Shown: positions 36,954 to 49,374 of the stretch, piece by piece
Position numbering within the stretch: the first letter of the stretch is position 1
How the letters are laid out: the number at the start of each line of letters is the position of its first letter
Source of the DNA: Morella rubra
Lineage: Eukaryota; Streptophyta; Magnoliopsida; Fagales; Myricaceae
Assembly (NCBI GenBank): GCA_003952965.2
Contig: CM025854.1
Span: 535,331-599,330 of the forward strand
DNA length: 64,000 nt
Reading direction: 5' to 3'
Position numbers and translations under genes: made by a program
The notes under the pieces: generated by a model
Seen by the model: the letters and a program-made list of their open reading frames with translations, nothing else
Database searches by the model: none
Told to the model about the DNA's origin: nothing

Positions 36954-37118
36954 GCTTAATTGCACAGTAGGTCCCTGTGATATCACCTTTTAACAAAATG
37001 GTCACTAGGGTATGAGTTTGTACTGGCTAGTCCTTAGGGTAATCATCATGTAACAAAAAGGTCCTCTCATTAGATTTTCATCGACCCACTTAACGGCCAA
37101 AGCTGAAGTGAATTTTTT
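36954..37118 (+). repeat. Left terminal inverted repeat of the MULE
   Basis: About 165 bp, mirrored at 44872-45036 with scattered substitutions and small indels; the outermost 20 bases agree well. Long terminal repeats of this size are typical of MULEs. Confidence 0.85.
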
Positions 37119-38248
37119 TTCCACGTATGTACTAATGAAAGAGATTGTGTGTACGTATGATCCACCATGGAAGCCTAGTCATCTGAGTGCGCCATGTCAG
37201 CACATTTGCAAACAAAAAAATTGATTACGTGGCTCTGGTCCCACATCTCTCCTAATACTCCACATTTTTCCTCATTCACGTCTCTGTTTTTTCGTGAAAA
37301 GAAGAAACCCACAACAAAAAGACAACAGAAAACCTAGGACTCTATTTCATCAATCTATCACATTTCAAGTTTAAAGACACGAAATTTCTGCATGATAGGT
37401 TCGAATCAATAGAAAGGTGCAACTTTGTCAGTAATCGGAGGTACCTGCGAGATTTCTTGGTTCTGTCGCGCATAGAAACTTTTAACATATCTCTCTGTTT
37501 GTTTGTATCTTTTCTTTATATGTGTTCCTTTCTACTTTTTATTGAGTTTTGTTGTCTTCTTGTTGTAGGGTTCCTTGATTAAGTTGGTTGGTTGTGTACG
37601 TTTGTGCCTTTGTTTATTAGCTTTATTCATATAGCCTCTATTCAATATTTGCTGCACGTGATAGCTGTCTGCTTTAGTGGAACATATCACACGGCCATGA
37701 CTCGTTTAACTGCTCTATGATGTACTCTTTGCTGTGCCCATGAAAATGTAATAGTTATTCCTTACATAGTTGGTATTTTGGAACCCTTTAGACTAATTTC
37801 TCCATGTTAAACTCAAGGAACGAATAAAGGGTGAAGGAAAAATAAGATGTCAACATGACAACGGAGATTCATTATGCTTTGCAGATCAAATACCATGAAA
37901 GTAAATCCTGTGAGATTTTAATCAGCATTACCATTGCGTTTCATCGACTTTTACTTGACATCTTGATGTAAAGTGTGTATTTCCAGAAACATTTTTTAAT
38001 TATTTGGGAAATGAGAGCTCCAAAGCATCTTGATGTAATTAGGAAATGGAAAACATTTTTTCATTGTTTGAAAAATATAATTGTTTGGGTGTATTTCCAT
38101 AACTTTTTTTTTTCATTTGTTTTTCATTTTCATTTTTTCAGCACCTTTACCAGTGGTCCTAATAGTTATTGCATTTTTTTTTACTTTATTCGTACATGAC
38201 AGTAAATGTAGTCATAATATTTACTGTAAGTTCATTTTTTCATTTGGC

Positions 38249-40876
38249 AAGTATGGTTCACATTTACGTATATCACAGTAGGTCATTGGACTTGGTGACA
38301 GAGGAGTACATGGGAGGCGATGTCAGATACCTTGGAGGCAACATTGATCCTGACTACTTTTTGGCATTGGTGATTAGTAATTTTGTTGTCAAGCATCTGG
38401 GATTGCCTAATGTGAAGAGCATCTATTGCAAGTTTGAAGATGAGCCATGGCGGAATGGGCTCATTATGCTGAAGGACAACTCTGATTCCATCAATTTAAT
38501 ATCCCAAATTCATTCAGAAAATCGTTAGACAATGTCTATGTAGAGCATTCGAATGAGAATGGTGAGGCTATGGGTATTGATGGAGATTTGGGTGCTAGTA
38601 GTAGGCTTAGAGATAATGATGATGTTGGGCTTGGGGGTAATGAGGATGGTAGGGATATGGGTGCTGATGTTGCGCTTGGAGGTAATGAGGATGGTGAGGC
38701 TATAGGTATTGAGGGAGACTTGGGAGGTATGGGGCTTGGTGGTGGTGGAACTAGTGAGGATGGATCTTCATATGAAGATAGTGGACATGAGGAAGATTAG
38801 AACCTTAGTGAAGTTGAGCTCACAGATGGGCATGTGCCAAAATTATGGCCAATGAAAGTTGGCGAGAATGTGGAGAAGCTCACTAGGGGCAATGCAATGG
38901 ATGGTTTGGTGCGGATCCTTGCATCAGTAGGGACATAGTGGATGAACCCAAAGATGGAGGGTCAACTGAAGATGTTTAGTCCATGGATGGCGTAAGTGGT
39001 CAGAGGGGGAGGAGGAAGAGCAGTATGGGCATCATTATAAGGAACTTCATAACAAAGACATTGAAACGAAGAGGAACATTAGATTTAAGAAACTGTTGAG
39101 GTTTAGGGACCTAGCTCAGTTTAAACGAGCTCTAAAGTAATTCTCTACTCACGATGAGTTCGAGTTTACTTATGATAAAAATGATAAGAAGCGAGTTACT
39201 ATGATTTGTAAGGCTCCACAATGTGGTTGGCGGATCCATGTGACTGAGACAAATGAGAAGGGGTCAATGGCAATCAAGACGTACCGTGGAACACATAATT
39301 GTGGTACACATTACAAGAATAAACATGTGAACCTGAGACGGATTTTACAACAGTACATGGAGCTACTGAGAGATACTCCGACTCTATCAACATTTTGCTC
39401 TAATAGAACAAATAAAGAGAAACTGGATGGTCGGAATATCTGACACATATGCTTTGGCTTTGGAAAGCATCAAGATCAATACAAGTCAATACAAGGATAT
39501 ATGTTCGGACCCTCACCATACAGACCCAAAGTTGGGCCAAGAATCCTCAAAGAGAAAGAATAAAACAAGATTGAGAAAGAATAAAAATTTTTCCAACACG
39601 AAACATGCGTCTCGAAACTTGTTGCCGAGTGTAGACCCGTTATATCCGAGTGTGGAGACCCGTTATATCATGGATGCACTTGAAAAACCCATTTGGGGGT
39701 TAATTTTTTTGTGCGATCAAAAAAGATGCAAACGACGATATGTTTCCCACTGCTATGTTATTTGCAAGAATGAGTGTAAAGCTTCATCGACATAGTTTTT
39801 GAGATGCTTCTACGACGATGGCATGGCATGTCGATAGAGTTTATGTTCAGATCGCAAAAGGTAAAAATATTCATCAATTGTGAAATTTTTAGTTCTCCTT
39901 TCACTTTCATTATCTAATGTCAACACTTGTATATCATTTTGTAAGGGTTACTTGATGCAGTAGAACTCTTAGTGCCTCACAACGAGCATCAGTATTGTTT
40001 GAAGCACTTGCACGCAAACGTGAAAAGCAATGAATGGAAGGGACAAGCATTAAAGGATGCTTTGTTCGCATGTGCAAAGTCCACTATTGAAGATAGGTTC
40101 AAGCTGCATATGGTAGAGATTTGAGGGCTGAGTGAGGCTTGTCATACCTATCTTGAAAAGATTGGCTCAGGTTTATGGTCAAGGCATGCATTTACAACTC
40201 ATACCAAGAGTGATGTGATCGTGAACAACATTGCAGAGACCTTCAACTCATGGGTCTTGGAGGCAAGGGACAAGCCCATACTAACCATGCTTGAGATTAT
40301 ATGAAAAATGTTGATGAACCGGTTTTGTGCCAAGCGAGATGGAATCAAGATTGCGAAATTTGAAATTTGCCCAAGAATTCAAACAAAGCTTGAGCGTGCT
40401 AAGAGCTATGGAAGACATTTCATATGTCGGTGGGGTAATGGGGTTGAGTTTGAGGTTGACTATCATATGGAGCGGAGGGTGGTGAACATACGTGACAGGA
40501 GCTGTAGTTGCGGGAGGTGGCAATTAAGTGGGATACCATGCCTACATGTAGTTTCATCCATCCATTTCACAAGGCACAGACCCCGAGCAATACGGTGACG
40601 ACTACTATCACATTGATGCTTATAAACGAGCATATGCGATTGAAATTGGCACTATGCCCGGCCTAAATGCGTGGCCAAGAGTTACGAAATGCCTTATATT
40701 GCCTCTACAAATCAGGCGGAGGCCTGGAAGACCAAGGAAAGCTCAAAGACGTGCTGATGATGAGCCACCGCCACCTGGACACGTCGTCTCGTCGATGGTA
40801 CATCACCTTATACAATACATGCGGGACAAGAGATCATAATGCTCGTAAATGTCATTTTCCTTTGAGGGTGAACTGA
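38249..40876 (+). pseudogene. mudrA: mudrA-type MULE transposase, broken
   Basis: The ATG at 38249 opens MVHIYVYHSRSLDL and an N-terminal domain that stops at 38526. An acidic Gly/Asp/Glu repeat region follows (38570-38800). The MuDR DNA-binding domain is at about 39100-39350 (CGWRIHVTETNEKGSMAIKTY, HNCGTHYKNKH). DDE-core remnants begin at 39850 with a frameshifted SDR block, then VPHNEHQYCLKHLHANVK (about 39970) and NIAETFNSWVLEARDKPILTMLE (40228-40300). A SWIM zinc finger (CSCGRWQLSGIPCLH, 40502-40546) and a CCHC knuckle (NTCGTRDHNARKC, near 40820) end the protein. The first part of the DDE core is missing or replaced between 39440 and 39800, and several stops interrupt the frame. Some breaks may be true introns, as at 39865-39945. 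Confidence 0.85.
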
Positions 40877-41026
40877 CGCATATATCCCAAGGAACCAAGT
40901 AAGAAGAAGTTTGTAGAGAGGGAACAAGTATACTTAAACGTACATACATGTTTTGCTATGTTTAATTATTCTGCTTTGTTTTGTTTCCTAAACTAACAGT
41001 CTAGTTTTGTTTCTAGCTAAGTGGAG

Positions 41027-42060
41027 CTAAAACAGTGGCTGAAGGAGGTGGAAGTGCCAATACTCGTACTCAAAATATTCCCAGGCAGGTAAAATATTAA
41101 AGTTTACTTTGGCATCTTTCGCATTGGCAGTAAGTTTCATACTTTTAATTGTTACAATCAAATGATACTGAGACGTTAAGGGAAGGTGAAAGAAGAAAGA
41201 CTCGTAATAGGAAGAGTCAACCACAGGTGAGTGTAGTTGAACTAATCTGATGATATTTATCTCATCGAGAAAAAATAAATTTAATTGTTGTATTATGTTG
41301 TAGAGAAATGATGCTAAGTCATCGAGAGAAAGTGGGTTAAGAAATGCTGCCCTAAGGGATACTCAAATCCAAGTAAGTTTTGTGATGGTAGTGAATTTGT
41401 TGTCGATAAATTATGAGTAGGGGTGGACTTGAATGTAGAAAAACTCATGTATCTTTAATATGGTATTGCAGGAAAATCAGGGGAACTAGCCAACATCTCA
41501 ACCCATATGTGGCGTTCAATCTCAGAATTCAGCACCTAGACATCGCCCTATCACGCAGAACCGTGTAAAGGAAGATTTTGGGTGCTATTTTTTGGTAGTT
41601 GTTGGGTCTATGTGAATGTAAGCTGTTGGGATGCAAAGTTTTTTTGTGGTTGTTGGGTTCTATGTAAATCTGAATTTTGAAGTTGTTGGTGGATGGTTGA
41701 AGAGGAGCTGACTTTTGAAGTTGTTGGGTGGCTGTTTTTTGAAGATACTTATGGGTTGAATTGAAGAAACTATTTTTTGTCGGTAGTTAGTAGTTTAGGT
41801 TGCTAAGGGATGTAAATTATGACTCAAAACAATATGGATATATGAACAATGTATTGGCAGTGATGTTGGCATTTATAGATTTGTGGTTGTATTTTGTGCT
41901 TGTCGAATTGATATTGGCAAGAATTCTGGTTGTATTTTGTGCTTGTGGAATTAAGACTATGTATTGGCAGGAAAAATTATGATTTTGTAGCTTTTGTCAT
42001 TTATAGATTCTACTTATAGATTGAGCTTGTATTTTGTACTTGTAGAATGGATGTTGGCAG
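41027..42060. other. MULE 3' region with weak internal repeats
   Basis: This follows the transposase. At 41800-42060 the phrases 'gtattggcag', 'gttgtattttgtgcttgt' and 'catttatagatt' recur two or three times in imperfect order. No frame resembles a second MULE gene such as mudrB. Confidence 0.4.
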
Positions 42061-42239
42061 AGGTATTTGTGCTTCTATTTTGGCATATGTAGTTTTTAAG
42101 GTAGTGAAGCACAAAGACATGAGTTGAAACGGGCCAAGTGAAAGTGCACCATAAAATACCTCTCCAAGAAGCACAAATATATTACCGTTACAGGGCAATT
42201 TTTTTATTACTGAAAGTGCACCATAATTCCTATAAGTAG

Positions 42240-42450
42240 TTTCAATCCAACAACAAATCTATTCTAATACATGAGCTGAAAGCCAACACAGAAGAAAGTC
42301 TAATACATAGTAAATGATTAGTCTAATACATAGTCATAGGTAATACATAATCAAAGCTATTCTAATACATAGTCATGATTAGCCTAATACATAGTTTCAA
42401 TCATAGCTACTTTAATATAAACTCAAGGCTAGTCTAATACAAATTCAAAG
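42240..42450. repeat. Short imperfect tandem repeat based on 'ctaatacatag'
   Basis: The phrase 'ctaatacatag' or a one-base variant occurs at least five times at irregular intervals of 15-45 bases, mixed with 'tcatgattag' and 'caaagc' phrases. It lies within the MULE, downstream of the transposase. It is too irregular to be a CRISPR array. Confidence 0.6.
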
Positions 42451-42663
42451 CAACAATCTCTCCCCCCTCCATCGTAACGTATTAAAAGTAAATAAATAGA
42501 ACGACGACAACAACAAGCATTATCCACGATGTAAAATTTCACATTCGAGCTTTGTCCTCCATCGTCTTAATCTTCTTGACCAAAGGAAGCAAAAGTTCTT
42601 GAGCGCGAGGACACATCAGGGGGTCAAACCACTAGAAGTAACCACATGATGAATCTTAAGGCC

Positions 42664-43425
42664 CAATGGCGAATCTAGAATTGAAGTCTTAGGGGGGCAG
42701 AGTCATAAACGGGAATATTCACTTTGTTTAGGAAATATTTTGAAAAAAAAAATTACAACATAAACATCCAAAATCTCAAAAATTCAATACTACCTTACAC
42801 ATTTTCACACAAACTCCAATACTTTTAAAAAATATACCATTAAATCAATATGCACGTTCATCAACCAACAATTATATAAAAAAATTAAAGTTGTCATACG
42901 CTAAGTCGCAGAAGAGACTTGGTGGGTTAAATGATTTCTTCATGTTAACTTTTTCAAAGGTGAGGCAAAATCAATAGGTTTTTTTCTTTAAAAAAAAGTG
43001 AAATTGAAAGAAATAAATAACAAAATAGAAACAAAAACTGTATTTAGGTCATAAAATAAATTGCATATCTTGGTGAAATTTTAATTCCATTAGCATTTTG
43101 TTGTTATTTTAAAAGATACTTTAATTCATTTGTTATTTGTTGTCATTTTAAAGGGTATAATTTTTAAAGCATTAAATTTGTCTCATTCATTTTGAGGGAT
43201 AAATGGTATTTAAATGTAAAAAAGGGATAGTATTTTTGACATTGCAAAAGAGATTTTTTCAAAATATTTGGAAGGGGAAAATGATATTTGAAGGTGTAAA
43301 ATTGGGATAGGATAATATTTTTTTTTACCTTAAAAATGTTTAAAAGAAAAAAAATTTTAAATTTGTTTTTTTTTTTTTTGGCCGGGGAAGGGGGGGGCTG
43401 CCCCCCCATAAATTTGCCCTTGTTT
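42664..43425. mobile_element. Small element nested in the MULE (ggggcag/ctgcccc ends)
   Basis: The left end has 'ggcgaatctagaattgaag' then 'aggggggcagag'. The right end read inward gives 'gggcaaatttatgggggggcag'. These resemble each other as decayed inverted ends and recall a common plant repeat that starts 'ggcggatccag' and ends with a C-rich mirror. The interior is AT-rich with no coding. No target duplication was found, so the call is tentative. Confidence 0.4.
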
Positions 43426-44871
43426 CTACGGTATATGGTAAACAAAAAGAACCAAAATCAAACAAAGCTAATTAGGAAAGCAAAGCAAACCTCAACACAA
43501 ACTTCAATCCTACATGCCTCTCTGCATAGTAGACTTGTACAATCCCTTCAAACAAGTTAAATCAGGACACCCAAAACATAATTTAACAGTAACAATACTA
43601 TGTCACGGTCGATGCCTATAGAATTGGTGAATTCCCATATTGGTTTCATCAAATGCATTATGCTTATTTAGAATCCATTCAGATGAATCTCTAAATTTTA
43701 TTTTGAATACATTATGCTTTGGATCAGCCAACTAGTCAGAGATCTGATATACTAACTGAAGATACTGCTATCAAGTTTAACCCAAAGGTGATACCATGAA
43801 TGACTGCCAAGGTAAAACTAGATCTTAGTCTATTTTTAATTCAAAAGTTAAAAAATTTTGCACAACTAATTCTAGAAAAGTAGCTCAAGCAAACAAAAGA
43901 GAAAATTTCTTTGCTTTCTCAAACTTAGTGCCAAACTTTGGATTTAAAATAGTAAAGCTTCATGTCAAACTAAGACCAATGCTTTGCAAACTAGACAAAC
44001 CAAATTTTTTTGACATGAAAATGGGTAGAGGAAAAGCTGGAAAAGGGTGCAGCAGTTAAAATCTACATGCATTCTGCAACGTGCATTATATAGAAAGCGC
44101 ACTATGAAAGCATCCGAACAAAGCCTCAACAAATTAATACCTCTAGCTTAATGGAATTTGAACAGAACTTTGGTATTTTAAATCTCTGAATGTAAGACCA
44201 TCATCTTCAACAGATTTATAAATGAAAACGAACTCATCAAGCATGTAGAAAATTAAATGAAAAAATGTTATCCATAATCCAAAAATTAAAATTTATGTTC
44301 TCACCGATCCATGGGTGTACATTAGATAGCCAAAAAAATGACGACTTGGATTTCCTTCCATCATTGATGTTCTCAGACGTGCCCGGAGGTTGCATTCAGA
44401 AACTGGAGGCTTCAAAAGTTCATTCAACTTTCCCGCACATGGCCGAAAAGCTCCTCCTCCATGCTAGTGGAATGATGAGTATGATACCAAAAACATAGAT
44501 TGCCAATGAGGTGAGGTTGTCGGTGAAAGAGCTGAAGATTGGGTAAGGTTTTTCACGAGCTCAAGACTAGAAATTTTTTAGGTTTGACAGAGGTTAGATT
44601 TGGTGGGAGCAAGGGTTTTCTGATGGGCTTCGACGAGAGAGCGTGGAGTTAAATTCAGGTGGGGATTTATTGCATAGTTTCAATGGGAATGGATGCAAAA
44701 TGAATTGGAGAGGATGACAGATCTTGGATGCCTTCAACGCAGAGTGATTTAACGCAGGTTTTTTATGCCAATTACTGTCTACATGGAGCATATGTGGATG
44801 AGTGCAGCTAATGGGTTTCCAGCGTGGTGTTGAGGTGAATGGGGTCATACACGTGTTGTTCGTTTATTGGC

Positions 44872-45036
44872 AAAAAAATCCACGTCAGCTTTGACTATTA
44901 AGTGGGTCGACGGAAATTTAACAAGTGGACCTTTTTGTTACATTATGATTATCCTATGGACTAGCCAGTATAAACTCATACCCTAGAGACCATTTTGTTA
45001 AAATGTGATACACAGGGACCTACTGTGCAATTAAGC
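44872..45036 (-). repeat. Right terminal inverted repeat of the MULE
   Basis: This is the mirror of 36954-37118, ending 'cctactgtgcaattaagc' at 45036. The adjoining 'tttttt' belongs to the flank or the target duplication. Confidence 0.85.
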
Positions 45037-45099
45037 TTTTTTATTAACCAAAACACACAGTTTTGGACTAGACCAAAACTATGAGTTGCGTCTTTAACC

Positions 45100-45374
45100 C
45101 CTCTCCCCCCCCCCCCTCAACTCTCATTCTCTCTTCTCTAATATCTCACCTCTCTCGACTCTTTGTGCCATTGCCTCCTCTACTCACCTCTTCATCTCCG
45201 ACAAGCCTCTCTCTCACTGAGTTACTCAACTCTCGCCTCTCTCTCTTTGACCTTTGTCTCTCAGTTTGCACTCTCTCTTCTCTCTCAACTCTCTCTGATC
45301 TCCACGGCCCACAACAACACAGCTCTCTCGATCTTTCACGCTCGCCGTCGACCCGTCGCCAAAGGCCAACGCCG

Positions 45375-45422
<48 letters not shown>
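45100..45422. repeat. Pyrimidine-rich tract with a (CT)n microsatellite
   Basis: A C run near 45105 is followed by 300 bases of CT-rich sequence that ends in an uninterrupted CT repeat of about 46 bases (45376-45421). Frames across it encode only Ser, Leu and Pro and are not genes. It resembles the CT tracts of the palindrome core (12460-12700), though no block match was established. Confidence 0.8.
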
Positions 45423-45424
<2 letters not shown>

Positions 45425-46399
45425 GCTGATCTCTCTCTTTCTCTCTATCTCTCACAAATTTCATTATTATTTGTTGTTGTTCATTACATTACTTGTTAAT
45501 TCGCAAATTTTTCTTGATTAGTGCAAGTGGTGTGTACTATGTGTCGTGTGGTGACAGTGGGTTTACTGCTCTGTGTGTGTGTGTGGTTAGTGGTGAATCT
45601 GGTGACAGTTTGTGAATCACATACTTGAGGTAAATTGTAATTAGTTACTTGATTTACTTCTGATAGTTCATTACTTAATTATTTCAGTTTGAGATGTTTA
45701 CTATTTAGTTAATTTAAGTATAGGTTGTGAAACTGAGTTGGAAATGGAGGATGGACTGATATTTGGTGGATTTGGATTTTGGAGGAGTGTTGGAAAATGG
45801 AAATGGAGGATGGGCTTATATTTGGATTTTGGAAATTTGGAGTGTGTGAATCTGTTTATTGTGTTTGGATTTGAATTTTAACATTTTAGAGTGTTGTGAA
45901 TGTGAATTTGTTTATTGAATTTGGATTTGTGTATTAGTGTTTAATGTTTGATTATATAGCCAACATTTTCTTTCATTCAATTCAACTATCGAAGTTGGAT
46001 AATTCAACTATCCAAGTATTATTTGTAGATTTGATTTCTATGATTATCTATAAATTTTTTATTTTAAATTTTGTATCATTTTTCTTTCATTAATGTATCT
46101 GATTTATTAATTTATTGATCAGCCATTATTACATAATTGTAATATAACTATTGAATAACTGGCCAAACTGCAAAGCCAATGAATTTGCGTCATGGGCTAT
46201 AATTCAGGTGTAATCACTAAAAAAATATTCAAAATTTTGGGCCCAAATCTGGCCAAGTAGCCCAGATAATCCATACTGAAATTTCGGCTCCGTTACCGGG
46301 ATTCTAGTAGCAGGATTGCCAGAATTCAAGCAGTTGTCGGATCGAAGCGGTTGCCAAAATAGGAATCCGGTACTACCGTTACCCAACCCTAATCCCGAT

Positions 46400-47160
46400 T
46401 GGTATCCACTAGACAAGGATTGGTATTGGTCAAACAAAATACAAAACTAACCTCATCAGTTCGGTTATAGGATGAACTTCTCCCATAACCGAAGGGGATC
46501 CCTACTAGAGAAAAAGCTCTCCTTTCTCTCTTCCAACTCTCTTTTTCTTCAAATTTTTTATCTTTCATTAAATTTTCTTCCTCTTCAACACATGTTTGGA
46601 TGTTCATGAAATTTTTTTCCAAAATATTTCATAGCTATTTCATCTCAAATTCAAACATCTTTTTACAAGATCCAATAACTTCTTTCCAAATTCTAATAAA
46701 AGCTACACTATCCTTCATTAGAAAAATTTCAATACAATTTTTTTGTTTTGCTCATCCAAACATTGGCATCAAACTTCTTCAAGAAAAGATCTCAATTTCT
46801 ATTTTTTTTTTCCTTTTTTCTTTTCTTCCTCTCCCCTCCTCTTTGTTTTTCTTCTTATTTTTCTCTGTTTTCGTCTTCTTCTTCCAATTCTTTAATTTGT
46901 TTTCCTCCTTTCTTCTCCATCATCTATTTATCTTTCTTTCTTTTCTCTCTTCTTTTTCTTCCTCCTTATCTATCTTCTTATTCTATTTTTCTTTAGTCTT
47001 TCTGTCTCTCATCTTTAGTCTTTCTCAAACAATAGCGATTTGCCAATAACCACTAGTGCCTAGAGAAAGAGAGAGATGGGAGTGAAAGAGGAAGAGAAGG
47101 ATGGAAATACAGAGGCCCATGCAAGGGAAAAACGAAAGGGCCAGTGGAATTCGCGTAGAT
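46400..47160. repeat. T/C-rich spacer with a small inverted-end element at about 46588-46766
   Basis: 'catgtttggatgttcatgaa' near 46589 and its mirror 'gctcatccaaacattgg' near 46749 form inverted ends of about 12 bases around AT-rich DNA, probably a MITE relic. From 46790 to 47030 the DNA is almost pure T and C. The Phe/Ser-rich plus frame there (46600-47049) reflects composition only. Confidence 0.4.
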
Positions 47161-47167
47161 TATTTAA

Positions 47168-48418
47168 GGATTAATTACAATTTTCTTCCACGAACTAACA
47201 TCCAATTCTCAAAAATCCTCATGAACTATGACTTGTTACAACTCACCATCCTAATCTATGTATACTATGGCAATTCCATTCAGGACCCAAATTTTCCATT
47301 ATCTCTGACATTTTCCATCCCACTTGAGCAACATGTGACCCTCATCTTGTGCGCATATACCATACTACCCTCAACAAAAAAAAATTGAGTTTTCTTACAA
47401 AATTATGGCAACAAGACTAGAGCTTGCCTCGCATTCTTAACAGAGACAAAAGGGTTCCTTCACTTGGGATGTTTGTTTTTTTGTTGGCTTTCAGTGACCT
47501 GCAAAGGCAGAAAGGGAAGACTTACATTCTCTCGTGAATGCTCAGAAGTTTCATAGCCCTCAAATTCCCGCTTGTTATTTGAATACTACAACCTATATAT
47601 CTGTTCTTGCAGTCGGTTTTGGGGCTTGTTAGGCAATAGGCATCCCTATGTCTGCAAGAGTAGTGTGCATGTTTAGTAGAGTTTAAGCCCAAGAATCATA
47701 TTTTCTTGTAACTCCAAAACATCTATGGACTGTTGGTGTGAGTTTTTGGATTTTACGGAGTTAGAGAAACCAAGAAAGTATTGTCTGAGATGTACCAGAA
47801 CCATTTATGATTAAATGGTGGTCGTTTGGAAGCTTTTGGAGAGGGTTTTGAGCTGGTAGGACATTTGGGGTTCAATTTTCTTCTTCTGCTGTTTCTTAGT
47901 TTTAGACCTCGTTTCGTGATGGGTTTGAGTTTCTTTGGCTCCATTTTGGTTCTCACAATGTTCTTCAAGCTTTTGGCTTCTCAACAACACAACATGAATA
48001 GGTTCTTTGTCTCTAAGTTTTTTTAAAAAACCTCTTCTCAAATCTACAATTTGTCTACTCTTGTTTGCTCTTGACAAGGGATTTTCTATGAGAAAAAGGA
48101 TGTTGCTTTAGAAGCTTTTGTTTCGAACCTGACTAGTTCGATTTCTACCATTCAAACACACATTTAGAGAACCAGCGTTTTCTTTTCTTCCCACTCAATA
48201 GGGTCATAATGGTATATTCACATAGAATGGGAGTCACATGTTGCTCACGTAGGATGGAAAACATGCGAGATAATGGGAAATATGGGTCCCAAACGGAATT
48301 GCTACAGTACACGTAGATTAGGGTGGTAAGAAGTTGTAACGAGTCACAAGTGTATGAAGGAATTTTTTTTGAAGAATTTTGAGTAGTGGCTAGTCTTAGT
48401 TGGGCGAAATGTAATCTG
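47168..48418. mobile_element. Non-autonomous element with about 200-bp terminal inverted repeats (MULE-like)
   Basis: The segment 47168-47370 and the reverse complement of 48210-48418 share 'attaca', 'cttgtgactcgttacaact'-type, 'caccctaatctacgtgtac' and 'gagcaacatgtgac' blocks in order, at roughly 75-80 percent by eye. Between them are about 830 bases not shared by the arms. Inverted ends this long without a transposase suggest a non-autonomous MULE. The middle (about 47400-48080) is less AT-rich than its surroundings and might be captured host sequence, but no conserved protein was recognised. Flanking duplications are not convincing. Confidence 0.62.
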
Positions 48419-48699
48419 ACCAATATTAGATAACAAACAATATATCATAAACAATATTGTCCGGAAAAAGTCGGGGATCTCAAGCTTTACAGAATAACAA
48501 CAGAAAACAAGATTACAAGAAATTGAAATAAAATTACAACATCAGAGAAAGATTTGGATAATATTTGAAGAACAGTAGTAGATTAGGGAAGGAGATCAGA
48601 AAGATGTTTGATCAGAAATCTTGGGAGAGGAGAGAGGAGAGGAGTTTTGGTAAGATAGAGGGTAGCATTCTACTCAAATCTTTGAATGGTAAGCATGTG

Positions 48700-49374
48700 G
48701 GTATCTTACAATAGAGAAGTGGTCGAGGAGAAAAGATATAGTATACCTAGAGGGAATCTTAAATCTTGGTTCAAGTTAATTGATCAAATTCTTAAACCCT
48801 TTCTTCTGAACAATAATAAAAGGCAACCCATCCAAAATTATCATCATTGCGATCAAATGCCTAATATACTTCTCACAAAACTTACAGGTCACATCCATCA
48901 CTCCACATCACTCTCAGTGGCTTTTGAAGCATCATGATTTTAACAACATTTGGCCCAAATCCAACTGACCAACCTTCCTCTTATAAAACAAGCATGCATG
49001 ATTATGTTGCCACAACCCCGAAGTTCCATTTTTTTTTGTGATGACATGGAAATAACTTACCACAATAGTTGCACTTAGCTTGAGCCATTAGTGGATTGCC
49101 TCCGGTGCTTGTGGAATCCTGGTGAAGTGCTCCCACACTAGCGACTCCTTAGAATTCTTTCTCTTTTTAGATTGAGGATGTAGGGGTGGTAGCCCACGTG
49201 GGTCATTTAGTTGCTACACCCATTGAGTCAGTAGATGGTGACGTAAAACGGGTAGGTCCAGACGGAGATGGCTCAACTTCGATGGTGGGTGAAGGACCAC
49301 TAGCACTAGCACTACCCACATCAGTACCAAAACTGGGAGTTGCACAACTTCCACTCAATGTAGTGTCCATCTAA
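48700..49374 (-). pseudogene. hAT transposase N-terminal fragment with BED finger, broken
   Basis: Reading on the minus strand, a Ser/Pro/Thr-rich leader from 49374 leads into AQAKCNYCGKLF (about 49050-49090). After a one-base shift it gives KKNGTSGLWQHNHAC (about 49000-49040). Together these form a C-x2-C...H-x-H BED-type zinc finger. Further on, at about 48740-48830, another frame gives DGLPFIIVQKKGFKNLI followed by a RFKIPSR-like block, the conserved start of the hAT transposase body. Stops and frame changes separate the blocks and nothing follows beyond 48700. It differs from the hAT body at 24.5 kb, so they are probably different elements. Confidence 0.6.

Larger units (their letters stand above)
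36954..45036 (+). mobile_element. Autonomous-type MULE (MuDR-like), 8.1 kb, decayed
   Basis: Inverted ends of about 160 bp (36954-37118 and 44872-45036) both start 'gcttaattgcacagtagg' and share 'caaaatggtc', 'gtatgagttt', 'ctggctagtcc' and 'tcgacccactta' blocks. Between them lies a mudrA gene on the plus strand. A target duplication cannot be fixed because both flanks are T-runs (11 T left, 6 T right). Internal damage shows it can no longer move itself. It sits inside an older hAT-like element. Confidence 0.85.
36777..46391. mobile_element. Non-autonomous hAT-like element, split by a MULE
   Basis: The left end 'taggggtgggc' (36777) and the right end read inward 'tagggttgggt' (46391) match at 9 of 11 bases, a common plant hAT terminus. 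Flanking 8-bp sequences 'atcccagt' (36769-36776) and 'atcccgat' (46392-46399) match at 6 of 8, consistent with an aged 8-bp hAT duplication. Subterminal sequence on both sides has 'ggtaccg/ccggtac' motifs of the same type. Only about 177 bp of the left part and 1.35 kb of the right part belong to it; the MULE at 36954-45036 occupies the rest. No hAT transposase is encoded within it. Confidence 0.58.

Noticed and set aside
45081..45521. 146-residue Ser/Leu-rich frame
   Set aside because: It is a translation of a CT microsatellite.
46600..47049. 149-residue Phe/Ser-rich frame
   Set aside because: The DNA is almost pure T and C; it is low complexity and has no domain.
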